64,000 nt of DNA from Scylla paramamosain (lineage: Eukaryota; Arthropoda; Malacostraca; Decapoda; Portunidae): positions 5,392,119-5,456,118 of the forward strand of contig NC_087181.1 of the NCBI RefSeq assembly GCF_035594125.1, read 5' to 3'. The position numbers and the translations under genes were made by a program. Positions 15,825 to 26,905 of the stretch are shown here, in pieces; the stretch's first letter is position 1, and each line of letters begins with the position of its first letter. The notes under the pieces were generated by a model that saw nothing but the letters and a program-made list of their open reading frames with translations, had not been told where the DNA came from and ran no database searches.

Positions 15825-17635
15825 AGTTGTACGTATTTACCTAGTTGTGACATACGGGAGAGGAGCTAAGCTCATACTCTCCCATCTCCATAACTCTTTT
15901 TATCCAACTTTTCCTTAAAGTCATGAATATCTGTAGCACACACCACTTCCCCTTCCGGTCCATTCCATGCCTCTATGCTTCTATGAGGGAAACTAAACTT
16001 CTTTATATCCCTTTTGCAGGTGGTCACTTTTTAGTTTTCTTCCATGTCCCCTTGTTTCTGTTTTGTTCAATATAAAGAGATATTCCCTATTTACTTTTTC
16101 CATCCCGCTCAGCAATCTGTACAATGCAATCAAGTCACCTCTCTCTCGTCTCTTCCAAGGTAGGGAGTTGCATTCTAGCTAATCGCTCCTCATATGACAA
16201 ATCTTGCAATTCTGCTATCATCTTTGTTGGTGCTCTCTGTATTCCTTCCAACTTTCTTATGTGCTTTTTTTTCATGTGGTGACTAAATTACCGCTGTGTA
16301 TTCTAATCTTGGATGTATCATTGTGGTGATTATTTTCCTCATCATTTCTATATCCAGATAAGCAAAGGCAACTCTTATATTTCTTAGTGGGCTGAGAGTT
16401 TCACCTGTTACCATGTTGATATGTTATTCTGGTGATAAATTCTCTGAGAAAATCACTCCCAGATCTTTTCTCTTGTTGTCTTATTTATTGTTTCATTCCC
16501 CATCTTATTGTTATAGCTACACCTTCTGTTACTTTTTCCAAATTCCATCTTTTTACACTTACCAGAGTTAAATTCCATTTGCCATCTGTTGCTCCACTTC
16601 CACGCCTTGTCTATATCTCTTTGTAATTCTTCACAATCTTCCATTCCCTTCACTCTTCTCATAAGTTTTGCATCATCAGCAAAAAGACTCACATAGCTGG
16701 ATACATTCTCAACCATATCATTTATATACACCGCAAACATTATTGGTGCCAACACTGACCCTTGGGGGATCCCACTTAATACTGGGCTCCACACTGATGT
16801 CTGGTCCCTAATTACTGTTTGCATCTCTCTGTTTTTAAGGAAACCGTCCATCCATTTCAGCATTTTTCCATTTACAACACCTATCTTCTCCAGTTTCCAC
16901 AGCAGTCTATTATTCAGTACTTTATTAAAAGCTTTTCTTAAATCTAAATAAATACAGTCTGCCCAACCATCTTTCTCCTGTATGATATCAATTACTCTTG
17001 AATAATAGCATAATAAATTAGTGACACAAGATCTCCCTTTTCTAAAGCCAAATTGACAAGTTGTGAGAATGTCCTTATCTTCCAAAAACTTGGTCCATTT
17101 GTTCTTTATTATCCTTTCACATATTTTTCCAACCACACTTGTCAACAAAACCGGTCTATAATTTAGTGGGTCTTTTGTGTCTCCTCCTTTAAATATGGGT
17201 ACGATGTTTGCCCTTTTCCAATCCTGTGGAACTATTCCTTCATTAATAGAGGTACATATGATGGTATGTAATTTATCACTAAGCTGGTTACTGCAATCTT
17301 TTATTACCCATCCTGATACTCCATCCGGTCCTGTGGCCTTTCTTACTTCTAATGTTTTGATGATTTTATCAACTTCCTCTTTTGTTACTTGAAATTCCTC
17401 TATTTCTTCCATTTTCAGATGTGCACAATGGCCTTATAAATTCCTTTTACTTTGTAAAAACTTCCTTAAAGCTCTTATTCATCACTTCTGCCATCTCTTT
17501 CGGGTCTTCATAAACCAGTCCATTTACCATTAGCTTTCCTATACTCACTTTGCTTTTCAGTTTACCATTCACATATTTATAGAAGAGTTTTAGCTCATGT
17601 TTATACCTGTCTATTATATCTTTTCAAACTGTCTT
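15825..17635 (-). mobile_element. CR1-like LINE reverse-transcriptase half
   Basis: The minus-strand frame 17412-16453 (319 codons) is a good non-LTR RT: KATGPDGVSGWVIKD (fingers), NIVPIFKGGDTKDPLNYRPV, CQFGFRKGRSC, YLDLRKAFNKV (first catalytic Asp), GIPQGSVLAPIMF, and LFADDAK (FADD catalytic pair). After a frameshift at about 16,453 the C-terminal domain continues in other frames to about 15,840 (EYTAVI, RRERGDLIALYRLL). Upstream, 17,420-17,635 holds the endonuclease-RT linker in broken frames. The core RT is well preserved but the element lacks its 5' half. Confidence 0.85.
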
Positions 17636-17639
17636 TGTT

Positions 17640-17641
<2 letters not shown>

Positions 17642-17697
<56 letters not shown>
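17642..17697. repeat. (GT)n microsatellite
   Basis: About 28 GT units directly abutting the LINE sequence on the left. Confidence 0.95.
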
Positions 17698-17700
<3 letters not shown>

Positions 17701-19216
17701 AAAAATATCAGACTACCATTCTAACATAAACACTTATGATTTTATCAATTTATCAGTAACTGTGCAGTAACATGACAAAAAATATCATTATAAGACACAT
17801 GCCTCTTAAGTCTGCAAACTTTGATATTTAGGTGATTTTGCATGAATCCTTTTTTTTTCTTAAAGTTCCAGATATTTTATTTGGGGGGATTTAATTAATT
17901 ATAATTTTTTTAAGCAACAATGTAACAGGAGTGCATGTGTTGTCTTACCTAATCATATTTCTACATGATCAAGTCAAGCCTGTAATGTTACTTCTTTTAA
18001 AATTAGTTCCCCCAACAGGAGCGAGGTCTTTGCTCCCGCTTGGGGGGAGAGGTTCTAATTTTGTTACTGCACATCTCTACAGTCCACCACTCCACCTGGA
18101 ACCCGGAGAATATAAAGATGATTTGGCCAGGAGCACCTTTTGGAGTACATCACACACAAAAATTGCAAATTCAGTTTTGAAGACATCTCTTAGAAGGTAA
18201 CTTTTGACAGCACATCTTTCTTATTCTATGACATTTCTTTGTCAGACCCATTGTTTTGCCATATTTTGCATATTTTGACTTATCTGCATGTGAGTGAAGG
18301 TTTCTACCTTGCAAATTGCATTACTATAGCCTCATTACTACAGCTCAAGTGTGCAAAATGCACAAATTATATGGCATAATTCACTTCACGTATGGGACAG
18401 CCAGTTTTGGTTGACACCATTGGACTTAGCAGTGACTGTAGAATCAAGATGTAAAAACTTGACAAAACAAAAAAGAAAATGGCATTATGACAAGTTGAAC
18501 TGTGAAGATGTTAAAAAAAATGTCTATAACATGTTTTACTTATGCTTGCTATTTTCAACAATTAATCATCAAATGATGAAATATATTACTACATTTAAGT
18601 AGGAAAAACTCTTGTGAACATGATAGTGTGATCAGAATACAGACAGATAAATCTCCACATACTGAAAACAGAGTCATTTATAGCAACTCACTGCAACTGT
18701 CACAGTGGCATGTGCAGGCAGGATCTGTATGACCAGGTCTGCAATGCATCTAAAACTTGGAACCACCTAGCCGCTGAGGGAAGGTCTTCTAAGCTGCTCC
18801 GCAGCTTAAAGCACCTATTACCTTTTCTATAAATGTACGAATGCTCCTTGCACACACACAATTCATCATCAGTCAATGCATTCAGTTACGGAACTGGAGG
18901 ATACACTTGGCTGCCTTGTAACTGCACAACAGCAGCCCCAGCTACCTTGTCTGTCAGAATATTGACCAATATCACTGTAGTTGACATACCAAGTCACATG
19001 GGTCCAGTATCCAGGTCCTCACTGTTTCACTTAGCTCTTACACAACTCACAAACAGGCATAGGTGGGTGTTGGCAGGGAAAATCACAGCAAATCCTATTC
19101 CAGTTTATTACACACTTTGCTCCTATCTCAGAGCCACAGGCAGACTCTTCTGTGTTTGCAACCACATTGTCACGAGCCTCCAGCCTTGCCAATGTGTAGC
19201 TTATAAACACACATTA

Positions 19217-19219
<3 letters not shown>
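17698..19219. other. Unassigned stretch
   Basis: No domain was recognised in the open frames at 17931-18200, 18351-18602 or 18833-19285. A palindrome at 17,999-18,062 is listed separately. Confidence 0.5.
17999..18062. repeat. Imperfect palindrome
   Basis: Left arm AAAATTAGTTCCCCCAACAG plus GAGC pairs with a right arm whose reverse complement begins AAAATTAG and continues with CCCCCCAAG and GGGAGC. The arms are about 24-31 bp with a loop of about 9 bp. It could be a small inverted-repeat element or fold back as RNA. Confidence 0.6.

Positions 19220-19278
<59 letters not shown>
19220..19278. repeat. (CA)n microsatellite
   Basis: About 29 CA units just left of the Harbinger-type gene pair. 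Confidence 0.95.
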
Positions 19279-19279
<1 letters not shown>

Positions 19280-19436
19280 ACTTAGCGCTGATTTTTTTAA
19301 ACAGAAAACGGCAACCCGACGTTCGTGCGAGGTCATCGGAAGAGTTGGCAGCCTTTGCTCCCGATATTGGTAGACCTGAGCACATATAAACAAATCCACG
19401 TGCTACCTTTAGTTCGCCCACAGCTTCGCCGCTATC

Positions 19437-21933
19437 ATGAGTGTGCCTGCCTCTTCTGTTCTCCTCCTTTCTCCACGAGAAAAAACTGTCGCACTCACAA
19501 ATGCTCAACGCCAGAGACTGTCTGAGGTGATAACTTCAAAGAAAATCCTGTTGGATCATTCTACAGACTTCAACGGGATAAGAAAAAAAAACAGAAAGCT
19601 TGGGAGGAAGTAGCTGCTGAATTCAACCTCAGCTACCCTGCTGAACGTCCCAGGACAGTAACCCAGCTCAAACGGGCTTGGGAGTACATAAGGAGACGGT
19701 AAGTGGATATAAATATTCTGTATGTTTAGTGTATAGCAGGTGAATTTTTGTGTGTAGCAGAGCAATAACATATTACATCATGCTGCATCCGTAAGGGAAA
19801 GCTGAGTGTATCTCATTAATTAAATTAACACTCAGGTTTACCTCTCACAAAGGGAGTGTGTTTATCTTGCTGATCTAAAGGGGGTTTTTAGCTTGCTGGT
19901 GTACTGTAAAGGGGGTGTTTTTTTAGCTTGCTGGTCTAGAAGGGGTGTTCTAAGCTTCCTGGTCCAAGGGGGGTGTTTTTAGTTTGCTGATCTAAAGGGG
20001 GTGTTTTAAGCTTGCTGGTCTAAGGGAGGTGTTTTTAGCTTGCTGGTCTCTCACAAGTAGCATATATCATTTCTTACCTGCCCTTTTTATGATTAATGGA
20101 TTATTAATATTTTTTTTCTTTAGCAAATATCTAAAAAAAAAGCTCCATGGTAAAAAGCAATATTAGATTAAGTTCAGGTTAGGTTCAGGTTAGTTTTTTA
20201 CTTTGAAATATAAGAAATGGAATTAAGAAATAAAGTACACAGACAATAAATGAATATTATTATATTTGTCCAAATCATTCCTAACTCAAGATTCTGTACA
20301 GCACTACTGGCATTGTTTAGTAATCTACATTATGTTCATGCTTACAGAGTGAAGATGAATCACAAGAAATTTCTTCATGAGTCCTTCAAGACTGGTGGAG
20401 GGCCACCACCAAAACCAGTCACAGATGACTTCTTGGCTGTTGCAACAGATGCACTGTCTGAGGAGCTACAATTTGCAGACAACCAGCTAGATAGCTTAGT
20501 ACCCATAGTCATAAGAGAAGAGGAAGTGGGTCTGTATTTTGGCTTTCTTTTCTGTTAGTCTTTAATCATATACACAATCTTACTTATTGCCTTGATTTTT
20601 CATACTATTTCTTTCCCCCCCCTCTTTTTTTTTTTTTTTTTTTGACAGTAGGCTGCCCTGGCAACTGTGAAATTATCATGAATACGTTGTTTTGGATATG
20701 TTCATGCATTGTCATCTAATTCTGTTTCAATCAGTAAATTTACTAGAAATTTAGGAAATACACAACATGTAGTGCGCAATAGCATTGATAGTAAAATTAA
20801 CGTTAATGGCCATGGACATCAAGGTTAAAAGTGGAGTTAAAGTTAGGTTAGGTTCAGCTAGGTTGGTATAGGTTAGGTTAGGTTAGATTAGCATATTTTC
20901 ATTTGTGTGCACTGGTAGTGATTGATGCATCATAAACATCTTTGTAAAAATTTTTTTTTCTATTTTAACATTAACTTCTCATCTAGCAGAAATAATTGAC
21001 GACGACATGCTTTTTGCATGTACAATAGCAGCAGGACCATCGACAACACCAGCAGCAGGACCAGCAACAGCACCAGCAGCAGGACCAGCAACAGCACCAG
21101 CAGCAGGACCAGTGACAGCACCACCACCAGGAACAGCAACAGCACCAGCAGCAGGACCAGCAACAGCACCACCACCAGGACCAGCGACAGCACCAGCAGC
21201 AAGACCAGCAACAGCACCACCACCAGGACCAGCGACAGCACCACCACCAGGACCAGCTTCAGCACCACCAACAGTTACAGCAACAGCACCAGCAATGGCA
21301 CCAGCAACACCACCAGCAGGGCCAGCAACAGCACCAGGAGGAACATCACAAACTGAACCCTCCACCCGTAGAGGCCGAAAGAGACCCCTACACAGTGAGA
21401 GGGAGGAATGTTTCTGCTCTATTCGAGAAGGTGCAGAGACCTTGAATGACGACTTGAAAGTGTCATTGCAAAACTTCTCTGCTCTATGTGAGAAGCTTGG
21501 CAATCAAGCTGAGCTGGCAGCAAATGCATTTGCTCAGGCATTGCAAACATCAACAAATGCATTTGTTCAGACTATGCATAATGTTGATAGCACTATGGAA
21601 CAAGTAATGACAGCACCAGGAGGAACATCACAAACTGGACCCTCCACCCGTAGAGGCCGAAAGAGACCCCTAGGCAGTGAGAGGGAGGAATGTTTCTGCT
21701 CTATTCGAGAAGGTGCAGAGACCTTGAATGACGACTTGAAAGTGTCATTGCAAAACTTCTCTGCTCTATGTGAGAAGCTTGGCAATCAAGCTGAGCTGGC
21801 AGCAAATGCATTTGCTCAGGCATTGCAAACATCAATAAATGCATTTGTTCAGACTATGCATAATGTTGATAGCAGTATGGAACAAATACGCAAGTACTAC
21901 AGCCCAGCTTCTGGGAGACCCAGCAGTCTGTAA
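19437..21933 (+). CDS. Harbinger Myb/SANT-like partner protein, three exons
   Basis: Inferred exons are 19437-19698, 20348-20529 and about 20990-21933. Exon 1 encodes a Myb/SANT-like domain (TNAQRQRLSEV, then QKAWEEVAAEFNLSYP and QLKRAWEYIRRR) and ends at a GTAAGT donor. Exon 2 continues with VKMNHKKFLHESFKTGGGPP, typical of the region after this domain. Exon 3 has Pro/Ala octapeptide repeats, then a 94-codon block present twice in tandem (start of each: APGGTSQT; core EECFCSIREGAETLNDD), ending at TAA 21931-21933. The intron joins are phase-consistent. A run of nine A at about 19,583-19,591 leaves the two halves of the Myb domain in different frames, so this copy is either frameshifted or carries a homopolymer sequencing error. 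The role (DNA binding, transposase recruitment) is from the family. Confidence 0.6.
19852..20045. repeat. Minisatellite, about 30-bp unit, six copies
   Basis: Repeated GGGGTGTTTTTAGCTTGC plus TGGTCTAA-type units, imperfect and variable in length (about 28-37 bp). It lies in the first intron of the Myb-like gene. Confidence 0.85.
21028..21325 (+). repeat. Octapeptide-coding (GPATAPxx)n repeat
   Basis: A 24-bp unit repeated about ten times in frame, giving GPATAPAA or GPATAPPP. It forms a Pro/Ala-rich, presumably unstructured linker in exon 3 of the Myb-like gene. The other frames give Ser/Thr-rich and Val/Leu-rich mirror open frames that are artefacts. Confidence 0.9.
21328..21891 (+). repeat. 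282-bp in-frame tandem duplication
   Basis: 21328-21609 and 21610-21891 are nearly identical (a handful of substitutions) and exactly 94 codons each, so the coding frame is kept. The duplicated unit covers a basic TRRGRKRPL stretch and the presumed helical C-terminal segment. Confidence 0.95.
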
Positions 21934-21937
21934 GTAT

Positions 21938-21940
<3 letters not shown>

Positions 21941-22009
<69 letters not shown>

Positions 22010-22027
22010 TGTGTGTGTGTGGTGTGT

Positions 22028-22099
<72 letters not shown>
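21941..22099. repeat. (GT)n microsatellite, interrupted
   Basis: About 159 bp of GT with CT and GG interruptions, between the convergent Harbinger genes. A possible AATAAA-type signal follows at about 22,121. Confidence 0.95.
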
Positions 22100-22100
<1 letters not shown>

Positions 22101-22375
22101 GTATATTTGAGTGAAAACAAATAAAAAAAAACTAACAAATCTTGACCTCCATTTATTTTCATGACCTACACTTTGAGGTTCATATATAATTATATATAAC
22201 ATTTCTTTCATGTCTTGTCCTTCACAGGAAAATATAATTACATCCTACATGGTACTTGTATCTTGTATTGAGTCACATAACAATGTATCAAATGACAGAT
22301 GCAATTGAGTTTAAGATTGAAATGATATGCATTACAATTTTGGGATAGAGGAAAGCACGTGTAATTTGGCACATT

Positions 22376-23684
22376 TTAAAACCAGTTCTCAATTGTGTGG
22401 CTCCGTAATACCAAGCCACTGGCAGCATTCTCAATGGGTACTGCTTGCTCAGCATTTATGTTTGGGATTGCATTTCCAAGTACCTCATCCTCATCCATCT
22501 CATCAGGCATGGGAACATTGTGTAATCTAGCAATATTGTGCAAAATGACACATGACATAATTATTTGCTTGGTTGTGCTAAGTTTTGTCCGCACCTCTTT
22601 GTTAAGGATGGCAAACCTGCGTTTCAGCACACCAAAAGCTCTCTCAATAACATTTCGGGTTTTAATGTGAGCTATGTTATACTTCCGTTCTTTTTCAGTT
22701 GTTGGTGAAAGAAGCGGAGTCAGCAAATATTTCCTGCATGGGTACCCAGAGTCACCCAGGAGATACCCACTATAATTTCCCTCCTCTAACAGATGGCATA
22801 CTCTTGAATTATCAAATACTCTGCTGTCATGCACACTACCTGGCCAGCTACATATTATGTTTCTAAACACTAGGTTATAATCACAAATCCCCATAGCATT
22901 GATGGCAAAGCGGCCCTTTCGTGATCTATACTCGTAGAGTTCCGCATGATCACCTCCAGGGCTTATTATGTTGATGTACGAGCCATCAATACAACCAATA
23001 CAACCTGGCATGCCAGCAATATTGAAGAAATTGGAGGCAAGGTCAGGAATGTCAGTTGGCTCTGGAAATTTTATATAAGTCCGAGCTAGAGTACATAAAA
23101 TGGTTGAGATACTTCTAACAATTTTACATACAGAGGCAGCAGACATCCCCAGGCAGTTGGCCATACATATCTGGAAGCTTCCTGTGGCAAAATACATCAT
23201 TGCTGTGAGGAGCTGGAGGTATGCTGGAATACTGCAACCTGTAGACATGGCAAAAGAAAAATTATGTTAATTTCTCATGAAGAACAATTCCTAGGAATGA
23301 GAAATAAATGGGACTAGAATAATGTATCATTCAAGATAAAATCATTGTCTACAAGCAATTCAAGAAGTATGAAATATGCATCTGAGAACAAAAGTATACG
23401 TTGGTTTAGAGAAAAATGTTGAAGTCACGAGAAAAATGAGGAACAGAAGCAAGAAATAAAATACAATTTACTTTACCTCGTCCATCCTTGGCTCTTGGCA
23501 AATCTGGTTCCACTTGGCCAAGAAGGGTGTGAATGCACTCCTTTGACAGCCGGTACCTCTGAACGAACTCCTCCTCAGAGTAGGCAACAAAAGGGTTTTG
23601 GTGATCCTTGACCAGTCTCCTTGGTAACCTTGCTTGATCAGCTCGATCAGCATGTTGAAGGTGCACAAGAGCAAGAATGCCAGC
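22376..23684 (-). CDS. PIF/Harbinger DDE transposase (HARBI1-like), at least two exons
   Basis: Exon A is 23684-23477 (after a TTTTTAG acceptor) and encodes AGILALVHLQ...YSEEEFVQRYRLS. A GTAAAG donor at 23476 and a TCTACAG acceptor at 23239 join it in phase to exon B, 23238-22376. Exon B holds the DDE domain: CIDGS (first Asp), GSVHDSRVF, GDSGYP (second Asp) and NVIERAFGVLKRRF (Glu). The frame is uninterrupted over about 290 codons, so the catalytic triad looks intact. The first coding exon with the ATG must lie further upstream (23,700-24,160) and was not identified. The enzyme would cut and move the element together with the Myb-like partner. It may alternatively be a domesticated HARBI1-type gene, but the neighbouring partner favours a transposon. 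Confidence 0.8.
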
Positions 23685-24159
23685 CTAAAAAGAAATTCAT
23701 CTTCTTAAGTCCTCCCTCACAAAAAATACTAGCAAAATTAATGTTATCAATTATGTTATCAATAACAATGCCACAAAATGAAATGTCAACATATATGGGA
23801 AGCAGAGCTAAAGCCTGCTGGCCTGAACAGCTCACTGGCTGTCTGGCTAGCTGGCGGCCGTCAGAGACCTGCTCCATCACAATAACAATTAATTAACCTG
23901 CTTGAGATGGCTAAACTAATTAAAACAAAGTTAATTCACCATAAATAATCATACCAAAACAACTTGACCCACAGCTATCCTGCAGCTGTTCTGCAAGCTT
24001 TTCTAACGACAAACAGCTTCCACACATATTATTTGGGCTCTGCATGTAATATTGACAAGTAATAGTGGCATACATACCATGGTTGAAGCTCCAGGGAAGT
24101 GTAGAGATGTTGGTAAGATGTGAAGACAGGCTAGAAGCTTGCGCCACGTCAACAGGCCC

Positions 24160-24504
24160 CTAGGCATACGTCACGTCCAAACACCAAGTTCTTTTAAAAA
24201 GTTTAAGTACTGGCAAAAATTATTGTATTCGTGTAATAATATGTTTAACCTCCATTATTACGTATTTCCATACAATCATAACACATTTCTGCCATGAATG
24301 AGAGGATAATACGTTCTCAACCAAAATTCGTAGGTGCTTTCGGAGGATGTCAGGCTCCCGATAGATTTCTCCCCGAACGTGTCAATATTTTTTCGGATTC
24401 AGACGCAGACGCCCGACATTTCGAGCTCCAGGAGTGTTTAATAAATCGACTTCACCAGATTCGGAATATGGGCCAGTAACCCTAATGTTTAATAAATGGG
24501 CTCT
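24160..24504. other. CpG-rich flank of Harbinger element
   Basis: 24,294-24,485 is unusually CpG-rich for this window (many TTCG, CCGA and GACG words). It ends GGGCCAGTAACCCTAA. It contains a TGTTTAATAAAT word at about 24,435 and again at about 24,487. No gene is called; the open frames of about 60 codons on both strands have no recognised motif. Confidence 0.5.
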
Positions 24505-26905
24505 ATGAAAAGAGGTGGCAAAGTGCAGGGTGATATCATCAGCGTAGGAGTGGATAGGACAAGAAGTTTGGTTTAGAAGATCATTAATGAATAATAAGAA
24601 GAGAATGAGTGACAGGACAGAGCCCTGAGGAACACCACTGTTAATAGATTTAGGAGAAGGACAGTGACCGTCTACCACAGCAGCAATAGAACGGTCAGAA
24701 AGGAAACTTGAGATGAAGTTACAGAGAGAAGAATAGAAGCCGTAGGAGGGTAGTTTGGAAATCAAAGCTTTGTGCCAGACTCTATCAAAAGCTTTTGATA
24801 TGTCTAAGGCAACAGCAAAAGTTTCACCAAAATCTCTAAAAGAGGATGACCAAGACTCAGTAAGGAAAGCCAGAAGATCACCAGTAGAGTGGCCTTGACG
24901 GAACCCATACTGGCGATCAGATAGAAGGTTGTGAAGTGATAGATGTTAAAGAATCTTCCTGTTGAGAATAGATTCAAAAACTTTGGATAGGCAGGAAATT
25001 AAAGCAATAGTACGGTAGTTTGAGGGATTAGAACGGTCACCCTTTTTAGGAACAGATTGAATGTAGGCAAACTTCCAGCAAGAAGGAAAGGTAGATGTTT
25101 ACAGACAGAGCTGAAAGAGTTTGACTAGGCAAGGTGCAAGCACGGAGGCACAGTTTCGGAGAACAATAGGAGAGACCCCATCAGGCCCATAAGCCTTCCG
25201 AGGCCTTAGGCCAGCGAGGGCATGGAAAACATCATTGCGAAGAATTTTAATAGGTGGCATGAAGTAGTCAGAGGGTGGAGGAGAGGAAGGAACAAGCCCA
25301 GAATCGTCCAAGGTAGCGTTTTTTAGCAAAGGTATGAGCAAAGAGTTCAGCTTTAGAAATAGATGTGATAGCAGTGGTGCCATCTGGTTGAAATATAGGA
25401 GGGAAATAAGAAGAAGCAAATTAATTGGAGATATTTTTGGCTAGATGCCAGAAGTCACGAAGGGAGTTAGATCTTGAAAGGTTTTGACATTTTCTGTTAA
25501 TGAAGGAGTTTTTGGCTAGTTGGAGAACAGACTTGCCATGGTTCTGGGCAGAAATATAAAGTGCATGAGATTCTGGTGATGGAAGGCTTAAGTACCTTTT
25601 TTGGGCCACCTCTCTATCATGTATAGCACGAGAACAAGCTGTGTTAAACCAAGGCTTAGAAGGTTTAGGACGAGAAAAAGAGTGAGGAGTGTACGCCTCC
25701 ATGCCAGACACTATCACCTCTGTTATGAACTCAGCACATAAAGACGGGTCTTTGACACGGAAGCAGTAGGTATTCCAAGGAAAATCAGCAAAATAACTCC
25801 TCAGGTCCCCGCAACTAGCAGAGGCAAAACGCCAGAGGCACCTTTGCTTAGGGGGATCCTGAGGAGGGATTGGAGCGATAGGACAAGATAAACACATGAG
25901 ATTGTGATTAGAGGAGCCCAACGGAGAAGAAAGGGTGACAGCATAAGCAGAAGGATTAGAGGTCAGGAAAAGATCAAGAATGTTGGACATATCTCCAAGA
26001 CGGTCTGGAATACGAGTAGGGTGTTGTATCAATTGCTCTAGGTCATGGAGGATAGCAAAGTTGTAGGCTAGTTCACCAGGATGGTCAGTGAAGGGAGAGG
26101 AAAGCCAAAGCTGGTGGTGAACATTGAAGTCTCCAAGAATGGAGATCTCTGCAAAAGGGAAGAGAGTCAGAATGTGCTCCACTTTGGAAGTTAAATAGTC
26201 AAAGAATTTCTTATAGTCAGAGGAGTTAGGTGAGAGGTATACAGCACAGATAAATTTAGTACGAGAGTGACTCTGTAATCATAGCCAGATGGTGAAAAAC
26301 TCGGAAGATTCAAGAGCGTGGGCACGAGAGCAGGTTAAGTCATTGCACACATACGAGTAGACACAGCATCCAGCTTTGGATAGAAAATGAGGATAGAGAA
26401 AGTAGGAGGGTACAGAAAAGAGGCTACTGTCAGTTGCCTCAGACACCTGAGTTTCAGTGAGGAAAAGAAGATGAGGTTTAGAAGAGGAGAGGTGGTGTTC
26501 TACAGATTGAAAATTAGATCTTAGACTGAAAATATTGTAGAAGTTAATGAAGAAAAAGTTAAGAAGGGTGTCAAGACACTTAGGGTCATTGACAGAAAGG
26601 CAGTCCGACCTGGGGACATTTATGGTCCCCTCCCCAGATGGGGACTCTAAGGCTGGTGTAGGAGTAGCCATGATGATTTTAAATTTTTTTTGAGTGAAGG
26701 GTGTGTGTGTTATTAGGTGCTTGTAGTTTTGTGTGGAGGAAGAGAGTTGTCTTTAGAGGGCAGGCTGTGACTGCCTCCATGTGTTGTGAGACACAAAGGG
26801 AAACGTTCAGTGAGATCACAGCTGGGTTTAATGATAAGTTCACAGCACCCCCTGAACAGTGCTTTAGACCTCACTGGAAGTAATTATCATTTCAGCAGGT
26901 GTCTA
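24505..26905 (-). mobile_element. Jockey-like LINE with 5' end, 3'-truncated (copy 3)
   Basis: The 5' UTR spans about 26,905-26,672, and the ATG is at 26,671 (MATPTPALESPSGEG). The endonuclease follows (LTETQVSEATDSSLF, then [15 protein letters not shown] at about 26,130 and HNLMCLSCP), then the linker ([13 protein letters not shown]), RT fingers (RPRKAYGPDGVSPIV) and GVPQGSVLSLILF, ending just after YADDITLHF at about 24,530. The C-terminal domain and 3' tail are missing. Frame breaks fall at about 26,280, 25,420 and 25,099 and in the region 24,765-25,099. It is one of three copies here that keep the 5' UTR. Confidence 0.88.

Larger units (their letters stand above)
19300..24485. mobile_element. 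PIF/Harbinger DNA transposon (two-gene type)
   Basis: Harbinger elements encode a DDE transposase and a separate Myb/SANT-like DNA-binding protein that brings it to DNA. Both are seen here, arranged tail to tail: the Myb-like gene on plus (19,437-21,933) and the transposase on minus (23,684-22,376), separated by a GT array. Boundaries are approximate. A CpG-rich right flank ending GGGCCAGTAACCC followed by TAA at about 24,470-24,483 is a candidate terminus with a TWA-type target site, but I found no matching inverted copy on the left. Confidence 0.65.

Noticed and set aside
20960..21503. Minus-strand Gly/Ala/Val and Val/Leu-rich frames (up to 174 codons)
   Set aside because: They are antisense shadows of the GPATAPxx repeat and the duplicated module, whose plus frame has domain context and splice sites.
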